From: Streptomyces sp. P3
GTDB lineage: Bacteria > Actinomycetota > Actinomycetes > Streptomycetales > Streptomycetaceae
Direction of reading: 5' to 3'
NCBI RefSeq assembly: GCF_003032475.1
Contig: NZ_CP028369.1
Location: 7,378,001-7,442,000 of the forward strand
Length of the DNA: 64,000 nt
Numbering within the stretch: position 1 is the stretch's first letter; every line of letters starts with the position of its first letter. The position numbers and the translations under genes were made by a program. Of the stretch, positions 35,648 to 44,702 are shown in pieces. Below the pieces are notes generated by a model. That model was not told the DNA's origin. It saw nothing but the letters and a program-made list of their open reading frames with translations, and made no database searches.

Positions 35648-37425
35648 TGCCGGCCACCGTCACCCTTGACCCGCTGGGTGTGCACTGCGTCTTCAGCGAC
35701 GGGTCGGAGTACCGCCGTCCCCTGCGTGTGCGGCGACGAGTGGAGCTCCCGGGGCTGGCACGCACTCTGCTGGAAGGCGTTACGGATCTTGTCCATCCGC
35801 ACGGGCAGGTCGACAGCGCGGGAGGGATCGACCTCTACCTCACGGCCGTCCGCGGCTTCACCGACTGGCTGGTCGAGTTCGGGTTCTCCGGCGGGGCCTC
35901 CGACCTGACGCGCGCGCTCCTCGCCCGGTACTGGCGGCAAGGGGTGCGATCCTCCCAGGAGAGCGCGCTGCGGGCGATGTTGCGTTGCGCCGACGACCAG
36001 GATCAGATTCTGGCGCCGGACGTGCGCGCGTTCGTCGATGGCCGGCTGTTCAACACGGGCGAGCGGTACGGCTCGCACCAGCCGTACAGCGAGGCCGAAT
36101 GGGCCCGGCTCATCCGTACCTGCCGCGACGAGGTCGATGGCGCGTTCCGCGCGTTCTGCGCGGCCCGTGAGCAGGCTTCGTCAGCTGACGGGCCAGGGGC
36201 TGCGCTCCGTGAGCGCACTGCCCATCACTGGCTGGTGCTTCACCACGGGCCCGACCCGCTCGTCAACGAGATGGCAGACCGCGGCTCGTTCCCCTTCCGG
36301 CAGAGATACGGGGTCGGTCTTCGCGCGGTGCTGGATCCGCTGATCCCGACCCTGGACGTGATCATCGCCTATCAGCTGCTGTTCGGCGCCTACACCGGGG
36401 TCGTGCCGGACGGGATCGCGGACCTGGGACTCGACGACATCGAGTGGGCGGGTGACGAGAAGATCCTCCTCAGCTACGTCAAGGGCCGCACAGCGGCGGA
36501 GAGCCTTGCTCTGTCACGTCAGGCCACTCGCCTGCTGGAGCAGTGGCTCGATCACTCTGCGGTGGCCCGCCGCTTCGCGCCCGAGGAACTGCGCCCCGAG
36601 CTCTGGGTGCGTTTCACGCCGAGTGGCACATGGGCGGGAGAGCGATGGCTGGCCAAGCCGGCCACGCGCCTGTCCATATGCGCCTGGGTGGAGCGGCGCC
36701 AGGCCGTCGACGAGGACGGGCGCCCCGCGCAGATGACCGGTGACGACGGTCTCCCCCTGGCCCTTCACCTGCACCGCATCCGCACTACTCACGACGCGCT
36801 GCAAGACCGGTCGCACTGGCGCGGCAGCCGCCGGTCCACGCTGGATCCGAACCGGTCCCCCGGCATCGAGGGTGATCACTATCTGACGAACACGACGCCG
36901 TCTCAGCGTGAGGCGGTGGAAGACATCATCGTCCAGGCGCAGGAGGACCTCGTTCGCCGGGCGCTGCCGCCCTTGGTGCTGGCCACCGCTGAAATGGCCG
37001 ACCTGGTGGAGAACTATCCCGAGCACATGAAGCGGCTCGGCCTGGATGACAACGCCTTGGCGCAGCTCCTGTCCGGGCAGCGCGACGTATTCACTGCGGC
37101 ATGTGGAGATCAGATGTCGGGACTTCACGGGCCGAAGGGCAAGCCCTGTCCGGCACGTCCGTGGGTGTGCCTGCTGTGTCCGCTGGCCTTGTTCGCCCCC
37201 CGCCATCTGCCGAACCTGCTGCGACTACGGGCGTTCTTCTCCCGTCAGTGGGAGCAGATGACCACCGCCGAGTTCATCCCCGTCTTCGGCCCGTACGCCC
37301 ACCGTCTCGACGAGATCCTGACCCCCGACCGGTACTTCTCCGAGCACGCGCTGCGGGCAGCCGCTGCCGAGGTCACCGACTCCGATGTCGAGCTTCCCCT
37401 GCGACCTGAGGAGCACACCGTATGA
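35647..37425 (+). CDS. Second gene of the recombinase trio, catalytically doubtful
   Basis: A 592-residue protein with the two-domain plan of large Tn554-type recombinases. A HRIRTTHDALQ segment resembles an HxxR box, but I see no clear GHxx...Y block. The C-terminal part has a Cys set, CGDQMSG, CPARPWVCLLCPLALF, typical of the larger recombinases of such trios and maybe a zinc site. It is flanked by tight overlaps (TGATG before, ATGA after), so all three proteins are made together. A structural role in the recombination complex is inferred. Confidence 0.7.
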   Translation: MPATVTLDPLGVHCVFSDGSEYRRPLRVRRRVELPGLARTLLEGVTDLVHPHGQVDSAGGIDLYLTAVRGFTDWLVEFGFSGGASDLTRALLARYWRQGVRSSQESALRAMLRCADDQDQILAPDVRAFVDGRLFNTGERYGSHQPYSEAEWARLIRTCRDEVDGAFRAFCAAREQASSADGPGAALRERTAHHWLVLHHGPDPLVNEMADRGSFPFRQRYGVGLRAVLDPLIPTLDVIIAYQLLFGAYTGVVPDGIADLGLDDIEWAGDEKILLSYVKGRTAAESLALSRQATRLLEQWLDHSAVARRFAPEELRPELWVRFTPSGTWAGERWLAKPATRLSICAWVERRQAVDEDGRPAQMTGDDGLPLALHLHRIRTTHDALQDRSHWRGSRRSTLDPNRSPGIEGDHYLTNTTPSQREAVEDIIVQAQEDLVRRALPPLVLATAEMADLVENYPEHMKRLGLDDNALAQLLSGQRDVFTAACGDQMSGLHGPKGKPCPARPWVCLLCPLALFAPRHLPNLLRLRAFFSRQWEQMTTAEFIPVFGPYAHRLDEILTPDRYFSEHALRAAAAEVTDSDVELPLRPEEHTV

Positions 37426-39602
37426 CCACCCTGCACCGGCCCGCGGGCCTCGCGGCTGCCTTTTCGCGTTCCGTCTTTCGAGGTGAAGACGTGTGCGCTG
37501 CGGCCGGTCTGCCGGTTCACGGTGCGGGCCCGCATCCTCACTTCGACGACGCAATCTGGGACTTCACTGGTGTCATCGGGCTGCCGCGGTACCTTGCGCG
37601 GTACGCGCGGATCTTGTCCTTCGTCGAGATCCTCAATCCCCAGTGGAGGGAACTCGCGAAGGAGTTCGTCTTCGCCCGGCTTGCACCGGACCACCGCGCT
37701 GTGCGGGAACTTGCTCACGCCTATCGAACGCCGGTGCTGATTGCCACGGTGCACGGGCGGCTGACCGTGCTGACCGGCTGGCTGAACTGGCTCACCGAAC
37801 AGGGCGTGGACAGTCTCGGGGAGGTCACCCAGCAGCACTGTGCTGCCTACCTGGAGCTTCGCAAGAAGGTACGGGACAAGCACGGCGTCGTGATCCGCGA
37901 CAGCAGCCCCGGCTACCGCATGGACGTAGTGGCGGTCATCCAGGAGCTGGGCTACTACAAGGAATTGTTCTCAGCAGACGGCTACGTGTCGGCCTTCCGT
38001 CCGTGGGGGCGACGCACGGCGTACTCCGTCGCCGGGATGGTCCGTCGGACGGGCAACACGACACCGCCGCTGAGCAACGACGTCTTCCAACCGCTCGTCG
38101 CGGCGGCCCTGTACGTGGTGGAGGTGCTGGCGCCGCACGTCATGGAGCTGCAGCAACAGTTGCAGGAGATGGTGCCGAACCGGCCGGGCCGCAACAACCG
38201 AGAGCGTCCGGACTGGAGGGTCGAGGTCGCGCAGGCCATCGACCGGCACATACAAGAGGGCGATCCGTTGGATGTCGCCCTCGATCACGTCGTGTCCCAG
38301 CGGCTGGCGGACGGCTGGGATCCGGACGATCCGCTGCTGCGGGTGAATCTGATCTCCCTCGCCCACGAGACCGGACGGCATGCCTTCCACTCCAGGTGGC
38401 TGCCCACCCTGCGCGGCCACCTGGAGAAGGCCGTCCGGGAAGTCGGCCTGGCCAAACGCTGGGGCCGGACGGCCGCCCTGGTCGAACGCGCGGACGGACG
38501 GGGCAGTGTCCCCTGGACCCTGCCGATGAACACCACCGAGGCCCGACTGCAGCTCTCCCGGGCCCGCACAGCGTGCGTCATCGCGCTCGCCGCACTGACG
38601 GGGATGCGGAAGAGCGAACTGGCCGAGCTGACCCACGACTGCCGCCTGCCTCCCGAGCAGCTCGGCGAGGGCCGCCTCCGCTACCGCCTGAAGGGCAAGG
38701 TCATCAAGGGCCGGAAGCTGGGTGGTGAACACGATCAGTGGGTGACCATCAAGCAGGCGTACGACACCGCCGGCGTGGCCGCCTCGCTCGCCGACCCGGT
38801 GAAGAACACCGGTCACCTGTTCAAGTCGCTCTCCTTCTTCACCCCGTACGAATGGTTCCTGACCTGGGTCAATGGCCCAGACGGCCGTCGCCTTGGGCTG
38901 GCGCCGATCCCCGAGGAGCCGGTCAGTCTGCGGATGCTACGGAGAACCCTCGCGGTGGAAATGGCGCACCGGCCCGGTGGTCTGCTGGCCGCCAAGATCC
39001 ATCTCAAGCACATTTCCGTGGTCACCACGGAGGGCTATGCGGACCGCCCCGGTGGGGCCCAGTCGGTGCTGATGGCCGAGTTCGGCCAAGAGGAGCGGGA
39101 GCACAAGTTGCGCGTCGCCCTCGACGCTTTCCACGACTACCAGAACGGTATCCGGCCTGCGGGGCCTGGCGCCAGTGACCTCCTGGACTTCTTCGCGTTC
39201 GTCGACGAACAGCTGGATTCCTCCGGGGCGCCGAACATCAAGCGCAGCGACCAGGAGATGACGAACCTGCTCGCCAAGCGGGCCAAGGCCCTGCACCTGG
39301 GGCCGGCGAACTACTGCTGGTTCCTCGATCCGTCCAAGGCGCTGTGCCTCAAGCTCGCAGGGGCCCACGCCCGCGGGGCGACAGAGCCCTTGATCGGCAT
39401 GTGCGATTCGGCGCGGTGCCCCCAGGCCACCCACCATGCCGGGCATCGCCCGGTATGGGCGGCCAGTGCCGAGAGCAAGAAGGTCTTCATCGCCACCATC
39501 GGACGCGCGCAGCGGACGGAGAAGGCCCGGCTGGGTACGGAACTCGCCCGCGATGAACGGGTGCTGGCCGAGATCGACGCCCGCTCCGGAACGGGGGCAT
39601 GA
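37422..39602 (+). CDS. Large tyrosine recombinase, TnpB-like, third of the trio
   Basis: A 726-residue recombinase. The catalytic core includes TGMRKSELAEL (Arg I), LRMLRRTLAVEMAHR (Arg II region) and HLKHISVVTTEGYAD (His and Tyr). A long C-terminal extension has NYCWFLDPSKALC and CDSARCPQATHH, a possible metal site. Length fits Tn554 TnpB-like proteins (about 630) with additions. It overlaps the second gene by 4 bases and is followed by the small coiled-coil gene. Confidence 0.8.
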   Translation: MTTLHRPAGLAAAFSRSVFRGEDVCAAAGLPVHGAGPHPHFDDAIWDFTGVIGLPRYLARYARILSFVEILNPQWRELAKEFVFARLAPDHRAVRELAHAYRTPVLIATVHGRLTVLTGWLNWLTEQGVDSLGEVTQQHCAAYLELRKKVRDKHGVVIRDSSPGYRMDVVAVIQELGYYKELFSADGYVSAFRPWGRRTAYSVAGMVRRTGNTTPPLSNDVFQPLVAAALYVVEVLAPHVMELQQQLQEMVPNRPGRNNRERPDWRVEVAQAIDRHIQEGDPLDVALDHVVSQRLADGWDPDDPLLRVNLISLAHETGRHAFHSRWLPTLRGHLEKAVREVGLAKRWGRTAALVERADGRGSVPWTLPMNTTEARLQLSRARTACVIALAALTGMRKSELAELTHDCRLPPEQLGEGRLRYRLKGKVIKGRKLGGEHDQWVTIKQAYDTAGVAASLADPVKNTGHLFKSLSFFTPYEWFLTWVNGPDGRRLGLAPIPEEPVSLRMLRRTLAVEMAHRPGGLLAAKIHLKHISVVTTEGYADRPGGAQSVLMAEFGQEEREHKLRVALDAFHDYQNGIRPAGPGASDLLDFFAFVDEQLDSSGAPNIKRSDQEMTNLLAKRAKALHLGPANYCWFLDPSKALCLKLAGAHARGATEPLIGMCDSARCPQATHHAGHRPVWAASAESKKVFIATIGRAQRTEKARLGTELARDERVLAEIDARSGTGA

Positions 39603-39603
39603 C

Positions 39604-40101
39604 GTGGCCCGCATCAGCGACGAGACCCGTCGGGACAACGAGGCGGCCATTCGGCACGTCATGGAGCGGCTCCTTGCCGGTGACGTTCCCGCGGGCAGCA
39701 AGTGCGACATCAAGACCCTCGCGGCCCAAGCCGGGGTCGCACGCACCGGCTTCTATCCCAAGAAGAACCGCGACGGCTCGCCGCGGCCAGGTCCCTATCA
39801 ACACCTGGCGGAGGAGTTCGAGCGCCGGTTGACCGAGCTTCGGGAAACGGGCGTGATTCCAGACCCGCGGGCTGCACAGATCGAGCGCCTCAAAGAACAG
39901 GTCTCCGGGCTGAAGGAGCGCCTCGCCGCGCGTGACGCGCAGATCGATGGGCTCACTGACTTCAGGGAGCGGGCTCTGTCGCAGATCGCCGCCCAGCGGA
40001 TGGAGATCGAGCGGCTGCGGGAACAGGCGGCCGCCGTCGGCAACGTCCGTCGGCTGCCTGCCGCCCGCGGTGGTCCGGCGCCGTACGGGTCTTGCAGTTG
40101 A
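39604..40101 (+). CDS. Small HTH/coiled-coil protein, TnpC-like (DUF6262 type)
   Basis: A 165-residue protein. A short helix-turn-helix-like start (IKTLAAQAGVARTGFYPKKN) is followed from about 75 by heptad-patterned helix IERLKEQVSGLKERLAARDA and more. Tn554-type elements encode such a small third protein that helps orientation and frequency of transposition. The GTG at 39604 has a GGGGGC stretch upstream and begins one base after the large recombinase stop. Confidence 0.7.
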   Translation: MARISDETRRDNEAAIRHVMERLLAGDVPAGSKCDIKTLAAQAGVARTGFYPKKNRDGSPRPGPYQHLAEEFERRLTELRETGVIPDPRAAQIERLKEQVSGLKERLAARDAQIDGLTDFRERALSQIAAQRMEIERLREQAAAVGNVRRLPAARGGPAPYGSCS

Positions 40102-40143
40102 CAATGCTGCGGGCGGTCTTTTGCCACCACCGGGCCCGGAGGG

Positions 40144-41520
40144 TCAGGTGCCGATCTCCCGGTGGACGCCGCCGGCGGCGGTGTTGACGCCCTCGGCGAG
40201 GGTGGGGTGGATGTGGATGGCGCGGGCGATGTCGCTGTAGGTGGCGCCGCAGGTCATGGCGATGACGGCCTCGTGGACGAGGTTCCCGCCGTCGGGGCCG
40301 GCGATGTGGCAGCCCAAGATCTTGTCGGTTGAGGCGTCGACGACGAATTTGATCAGGCCGCGGGTGTTGCCGATGGCGCGGGCCTTGACGACGCCGGTGA
40401 AGTCCTGGCGGCCGATGAGGACCTGGTGTCCGGCGGCGCGGGCGGCGGGTTCGGTCAGTCCGACGGAGCCGACCTCGGGGTCGGTGAACACCGCGTGCGG
40501 CACGATCCGCCCGTTGGTGGAGCGGTTCTGGCCGCGGTAGGTGGTGCGGTAGGCGATGTCGGCGTCGTCGCGGGCGGTGTGGGTGAACATCGGCCCGCCG
40601 CGGATGTCGCCGAGCGCCCACACGTCCTCGGCCGCGGTGCGCAGCAGGTCGTCGACGGGCAGGAAGCCGCGCTCGTCGGGGGCCAGCCCGAGGTGTTCGA
40701 GGCCGAGGATGTCGGTGTTGGGGGTGCGGCCGGTGGCGATGAGGAGGTGGCTGCCGTTGATCTCGCCGGTCTCGCTGCCCTGGCAGCCGGCCCGGATGTT
40801 TCCGGGGCGGCCGTCGACGGCGGTGCAGGTGGTGCCGGTCAGGACGGTGATGCCGTCGGCGGTGAAGCCGTCGGTGACGGCAGCGGAGATGTCGGGGTCC
40901 TCGGCGGGCAGCAGTCGCTCGGCGCGCTGGATGAGCGTCACGCGGGAGCCGAAGCGGGCGAACATCTGGGCGAACTCGCAGCCGATGTAGCCGCCGCCCA
41001 CCACGATCAGGTGCTCGGGCAGGTCGGTGAGGTCGAGCAGGGTGCGGGAGGTGTAGTACGGGGTGGTCTCCAGGCCGTCGATGGCGGGGATGGTGGTGCG
41101 CAGGCCGGTGACCAGGAAGATCTTGTCGGCCTCGATCTCGGTGTGGTCCACGCGCAGCCGCCGGGGCGCGGTGAAGCGTCCCTCGGCGGGATAGAAGTCG
41201 ATCTGGTCGGCCTTGCCGACCGTCTTGTATGAGCCGGAGCGGATCGTCTCCACGATCGCGTTCTTGCGCGCGACCACGGCGGCCAGGTCCACGCTGGGGG
41301 CGGGGACGTGGACGCCGAACTCGGCGGCCCGGCGCACCTGGTGGGCCACCGCTGCGGAGGCGATCATCGTCTTGGTGGGGATGCAGCCGCGGTTGAGGCA
41401 GGTGCCGCCGAGTTTCTCCTTCTCCACGAAGGCGACCCGGCCGTGTCTTGCTGCGCGCAGGGCCAGGGGCAGGCCGGCCATGCCGCCGCCGATCACCAGG
41501 GTGTCGTACCGCTCGGCCAT
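40144..41520 (-). CDS. Flavin disulfide reductase (MerA/Lpd-like, no C-terminal CC)
   Basis: A 458-residue class I pyridine nucleotide-disulfide oxidoreductase. It has VIGGGMAGLPLA (FAD), the redox-active GTCLNRGCIPTK, VVGGGYIGCEFA (NADPH) and VWALGDI. It lacks the vicinal Cys pair that MerA has at its end; it finishes at GGVHREIGT, and the HIHPTLAEGV block keeps the His-Pro of the dimer active site. It would reduce a disulfide or metal-thiol substrate, perhaps mycothione-like. It ends the long minus-strand operon that starts with arsR at 45085. Confidence 0.8.
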   Translation of the reverse strand: MAERYDTLVIGGGMAGLPLALRAARHGRVAFVEKEKLGGTCLNRGCIPTKTMIASAAVAHQVRRAAEFGVHVPAPSVDLAAVVARKNAIVETIRSGSYKTVGKADQIDFYPAEGRFTAPRRLRVDHTEIEADKIFLVTGLRTTIPAIDGLETTPYYTSRTLLDLTDLPEHLIVVGGGYIGCEFAQMFARFGSRVTLIQRAERLLPAEDPDISAAVTDGFTADGITVLTGTTCTAVDGRPGNIRAGCQGSETGEINGSHLLIATGRTPNTDILGLEHLGLAPDERGFLPVDDLLRTAAEDVWALGDIRGGPMFTHTARDDADIAYRTTYRGQNRSTNGRIVPHAVFTDPEVGSVGLTEPAARAAGHQVLIGRQDFTGVVKARAIGNTRGLIKFVVDASTDKILGCHIAGPDGGNLVHEAVIAMTCGATYSDIARAIHIHPTLAEGVNTAAGGVHREIGT

Positions 41521-41592
41521 GAGAGGACTCCTTCTGTGTCTCTGCCTGTCCAGCCCGGTGCGGACGGTGCGTACTGGGGCGTGTGAAGATCC

Positions 41593-42081
41593 TCAGCCGT
41601 GCGGGCCGGTGGGGCCGGAGGGGCGGGGCTGTTCGGGTGATCCGGGCGGCATGCGGCGGCTGCGGCAGGTGGAGGTGCGGTGGCGGCGGTGCCACAATGC
41701 GGCGGCGGTGAGCAGGACGGCTCCGGCTGTCCAGAAGGGCCAGGTCACAGGGGTGACGGAGGCGGCGGCCCCGGTGGCTGCACCGCCTGCGGCGGCGGTG
41801 GCCAGGGCTGGGCCGGTGCAGCACAGGCCGATCATGGACAGCCCGGCGCCGAGGGCCGTGCCGAGGGCCCCGAGCGCGGCGAGCGTGGCCGTCAGCAGGT
41901 GGCCGAGCACCCGGCGTAGCCGGGCGGGGGCGCTGTGTGCATCGGCTGGACTCCAGGGGCCGGGGCGGGCAGGGGTGAGGGTGTGGCCGACTGCCGCTCG
42001 GGGGGATGCGGCAGCCGACCGCCCTCCCGGCTCCCACGGGGGTTGGCGGCCGGGGCTTCGGGGGCTGGGGGTCAGGCCCAC
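41593..42081 (-). CDS. Membrane protein with CC motif, possible mercury transporter
   Basis: A 162-residue protein if it starts at GTG 42081, which overlaps the VKOR stop. A long Pro-rich head leads to two membrane helices: LTATLAALGALGTALGAGLS with IGLCCTGPA following, and WPFWTAGAVLLTAAALW. The Cys pair in the first helix is how MerT/MerF-type proteins take up mercury. It resembles the protein at 46649-47023. The start is uncertain; a later GTG near 41918 would remove the head. Confidence 0.55.
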   Translation of the reverse strand: MGLTPSPRSPGRQPPWEPGGRSAAASPRAAVGHTLTPARPGPWSPADAHSAPARLRRVLGHLLTATLAALGALGTALGAGLSMIGLCCTGPALATAAAGGAATGAAASVTPVTWPFWTAGAVLLTAAALWHRRHRTSTCRSRRMPPGSPEQPRPSGPTGPHG

Positions 42082-42707
42082 AGGGCGCTGCCCCACCTGG
42101 TCAGGATCAGCAGCGCGATGATGCCGATCCACAGGACGGGTACGGCCCAGTGGAACTCGGCGACAGTGCAGCGTACCCGGTCGGGGGCGGGGATGAGCCC
42201 GTGCTGGATGTTGTGCACGGTGGTGTACCAGAAGATGAGGATCGTCACGGCCCATACGAGGGTGCACCACAGGCACAGTGCGCCGATGGCATACAGCGAG
42301 GAGTACTGCAGCCAGGTGATGAGGCCGATGCCGAAGACGGTGCCGGCCTGCAGGCCCAGCCAGTGCCAGCGCCGGTAGCGGGCGCCAGCCAGCAGTCCCG
42401 CGCCGATGGCGATGACGGCGGGGAAGGCGGCCCAGCCGATGAAGGGGTTGGGGAAGCCGAAGGTGCTGGCCTGCCAGCTCTTCATGATGTTGTTGCAGGA
42501 CAGCACCGGGTTGATGCTGCACGCCGAGACGTAGTCCGGGTTGGCGAGCAGTTCCATCTTGTCGTGCGTGAGCACGGCCGAGGCGAGCAGGCCGAGGGAG
42601 CCGCCCAGGATCAGTAGGAGGGCGAGCGTCCGGCTGGCGCCGAACGTCGCGTGCCTGCTCTTGTGCACGGCTGGGGTGGCCGTCTCGCGGGCTGCTGGCA
42701 TGGTCAT
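42072..42707 (-). CDS. Vitamin K epoxide reductase (VKOR) family protein
   Basis: A 211-residue membrane protein with four or five helices. VKOR residues are visible: the outer Cys pair in SACSINPVLSC and the catalytic CxxC in GALCLWCTLVW. Bacterial VKOR oxidises a thioredoxin-like partner and passes electrons to quinone. Here it sits with a Trx-like lipoprotein and CcdA, suggesting one periplasm-side thiol system. ATG 42707 is taken; ATG 42727 is an alternative. Confidence 0.85.
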   Translation of the reverse strand: MTMPAARETATPAVHKSRHATFGASRTLALLLILGGSLGLLASAVLTHDKMELLANPDYVSACSINPVLSCNNIMKSWQASTFGFPNPFIGWAAFPAVIAIGAGLLAGARYRRWHWLGLQAGTVFGIGLITWLQYSSLYAIGALCLWCTLVWAVTILIFWYTTVHNIQHGLIPAPDRVRCTVAEFHWAVPVLWIGIIALLILTRWGSALWA

Positions 42708-42778
42708 GGAGCAGTGTCCGTTCTGCATGCCTGCGGCCGGGGCTTTATCCGTTTCCCGGCCGCAGAGATGGGGCGTGG

Positions 42779-43735
42779 TCAGCAGCAGTGGCCGGGATTG
42801 TCGCGGTCCGGGGCGGCGGCCGGGGTGGGGACGGGCTGGGGCGCACAGCAGTCCGCCTCGGCAGAGGGGGCTGCCCCGGTGGGAGCGGCGTTGCGGGCGG
42901 CCTGCCGCCTGCGGTGGCGCAGGGCGGCGGCGGTGACGGCGAGGACGACCACGAGAGCGGTGACGGCGATGGTGGTGGTGTGGCCCTGGATCCAGGCGGT
43001 CGCGGTGGCGGACCAGGCGGCGAGGCCGCCGCCGGGGGCGGCGGTGGCGGGGCCGCCGGTGGCGGCGGGGTACCAGTACCAGGCCAGGTAGGCGCCGGTG
43101 AGGACGAGGACGGCGGCGGTGATGCGGGTGCCGTGCCGGGCCAAGGCGGTGATCTTGCGGGTGAGGGCGGCGCCTGCGGCGGCGGTGGTGACCGCGACGA
43201 GCAGCAGCACGGCGGCCGATCCGGCGGCGTAGGCGGCGAAGACCGCGAGGAGCCCGGCGAAGCTGGCGGTGGCCTGGGCCTGGGCGATGACGGCGAGCAG
43301 CACACCGAAGGTGCAGGACAGGGACGCGGCGGCGTAGCCGGCGCCGAAGACCACCATGCGCCGGGCGGTCGGCGGGCCCGCCGACCGGCGGGTACCGGTG
43401 GGCAGGTTCAGCCGCAGGCTGAGCGCGCGGCCGGTGAGCATGAAGGCGCCGAGGAGCAGCAGGATGATGCCGGTGGCCAGGCCGAGCCAGGGGGCGGCAC
43501 GGATCAGGGCGCGGGCCCCGGCGCTGACGATGAGCCCGGCAGCGGCGAGGGTGCCGGCGAAGCCGAGGGTGAGGGCGGCGCCGGAGCGCAGGGCGCGGGT
43601 GAGGCGTACCGGCAGCGGGGAGGTGTCGTTTTCGCCGAGGGCGGAGGTGATCCAGGCGGGCAGCAGGGCGAAGCCGCATGGGTTGACCGGGGCGAGCATC
43701 CCGGCGGCGAAGGCGAGGGTGAGCAGGCCGTTCAT
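42779..43735 (-). CDS. CcdA/DsbD-type thiol-disulfide transporter
   Basis: A 318-residue protein with six or more membrane helices. The membrane Cys pair is in VNPCGFALLPAW and SLSCTFGVL, as in CcdA, which moves reducing power across the membrane. The C-terminal tail is Pro/Ala-rich and ends in two Cys pairs (EADCCAPQ and PGHCC), unusual for CcdA and possibly metal-binding. Its ATG overlaps the Trx-lipoprotein stop (ATGA). Confidence 0.85.
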   Translation of the reverse strand: MNGLLTLAFAAGMLAPVNPCGFALLPAWITSALGENDTSPLPVRLTRALRSGAALTLGFAGTLAAAGLIVSAGARALIRAAPWLGLATGIILLLLGAFMLTGRALSLRLNLPTGTRRSAGPPTARRMVVFGAGYAAASLSCTFGVLLAVIAQAQATASFAGLLAVFAAYAAGSAAVLLLVAVTTAAAGAALTRKITALARHGTRITAAVLVLTGAYLAWYWYPAATGGPATAAPGGGLAAWSATATAWIQGHTTTIAVTALVVVLAVTAAALRHRRRQAARNAAPTGAAPSAEADCCAPQPVPTPAAAPDRDNPGHCC

Positions 43736-44295
43736 CACGCGCCCGCCTTCTTCAAGGCGGCCTGGATCTGGTCGGCCGACGGGTCGGTGGCCCGGTAGGT
43801 GACCTTGCCCTGGGGGTCGACGACGATCAGCGTGGACAGGGCCGAGACCTGGTAGCGCAGGGACAGGGCGGCGCCCTTGTCGACGGTGGTGGCCAGTCCG
43901 GGCGCCTTGATGTAGTCGAGGAACTGCATGATGGTCGTCTTCGACTCGCTCGGGTCCATGTCCACCGCGAGGAAGGTGGCCTTGTCCCCGAACGCCTTGG
44001 CAGCCTTGTCCAGCGACTTGGCACCTCCGGCGCACTCGCCGCAGCCCACGGAGAAGAAGAACAGAGCGGCGGGCTTCTTTCCGGGCACCGCCAGCGTGGT
44101 GTCGTCGAGGAGGGTGACGGTGTCCGTCTTGGCTGCGGCGGAACTGCCGCTGACGGTGTCAGTCTTGGCCGTGGAGCCGGTGGTGGCGGTGCCGCAGGCG
44201 GACAGGGTGAGTACGGCGGCGGTGGCGGCGGCGAGGGCCAGGACTGTGCGGCGGCGCAGGCGGGTGCGGCGGGCGGTGGGGGACGGGGAGGTCAT
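43735..44295 (-). CDS. Thioredoxin-like lipoprotein (TlpA/ResA-like)
   Basis: A 186-residue secreted protein. The Arg-rich signal peptide ends in the lipobox LSAC with the lipid Cys near 34. The thioredoxin fold has FFFSVGCGECAGGAK (CxxC as CGEC) and a cis-Pro-like region SALSTLIVVDPQG. It would be reduced by the CcdA protein encoded just downstream, on the outer face of the membrane, and could act on metal-thiol complexes. GAGGAAGG lies 11 bases before the ATG. Confidence 0.85.
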   Translation of the reverse strand: MTSPSPTARRTRLRRRTVLALAAATAAVLTLSACGTATTGSTAKTDTVSGSSAAAKTDTVTLLDDTTLAVPGKKPAALFFFSVGCGECAGGAKSLDKAAKAFGDKATFLAVDMDPSESKTTIMQFLDYIKAPGLATTVDKGAALSLRYQVSALSTLIVVDPQGKVTYRATDPSADQIQAALKKAGA

Positions 44296-44399
44296 GGTGG
44301 TGCGGGCCTTCCTCGGAGGCGGGACGGGAGTTTGTCCCGGTCGGCGGCGGAGCGGGCGGGCGGATACGCGTGTCGTGGCGGTGCCGGTCGCCGACCTGC

Positions 44400-44702
44400 T
44401 CAGGGCTTGCGGAGCAGGTCGCGGTCGTGCTGGTCGGTGCGGGCGGGCAGCGGGCAGCAGGAATCGCCGCTGCCGGTGGGGCGGCGGCGCAGCCACCAGA
44501 GGAGACCGCCGGCCAGCAGGACCGCGGCCGGGGCCAGCAGCCAGGGACTGACCAGGGCCCCGCCGAGTCCGGCCAAAGCGCCGCCGGCCAGCAGTACCGG
44601 CCCGGCGCAGCACAGGACGGGCAGCAGCACGACGCCGACCATTCCGAGGGTGCCGAGCAGACCGCCTCGGCGCTCGCCGGGCTGGGTGGGCGGGCGCGTC
44701 AT
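44400..44702 (-). CDS. Small MerT/MerF-like membrane protein, module 1
   Basis: A 100-residue protein with two helices. The first carries LLPVLCCAGPVLLAGGALAG, the CC pair and GP of mercury uptake proteins. A second Cys pair is in SGDSCCPLPA after the second helix. It likely moves Hg(II) inward to MerA. The ATG overlaps the stop of arsR1, so expression is coupled. A close relative lies in module 2 at 48264-48587. Confidence 0.75.
   Translation of the reverse strand: MTRPPTQPGERRGGLLGTLGMVGVVLLPVLCCAGPVLLAGGALAGLGGALVSPWLLAPAAVLLAGGLLWWLRRRPTGSGDSCCPLPARTDQHDRDLLRKP

Noticed and set aside
40130..40139. CCGGGCCCGG palindrome between the TnpC-like gene and the reductase
   Set aside because: Too short and lacking a loop to call a terminator.
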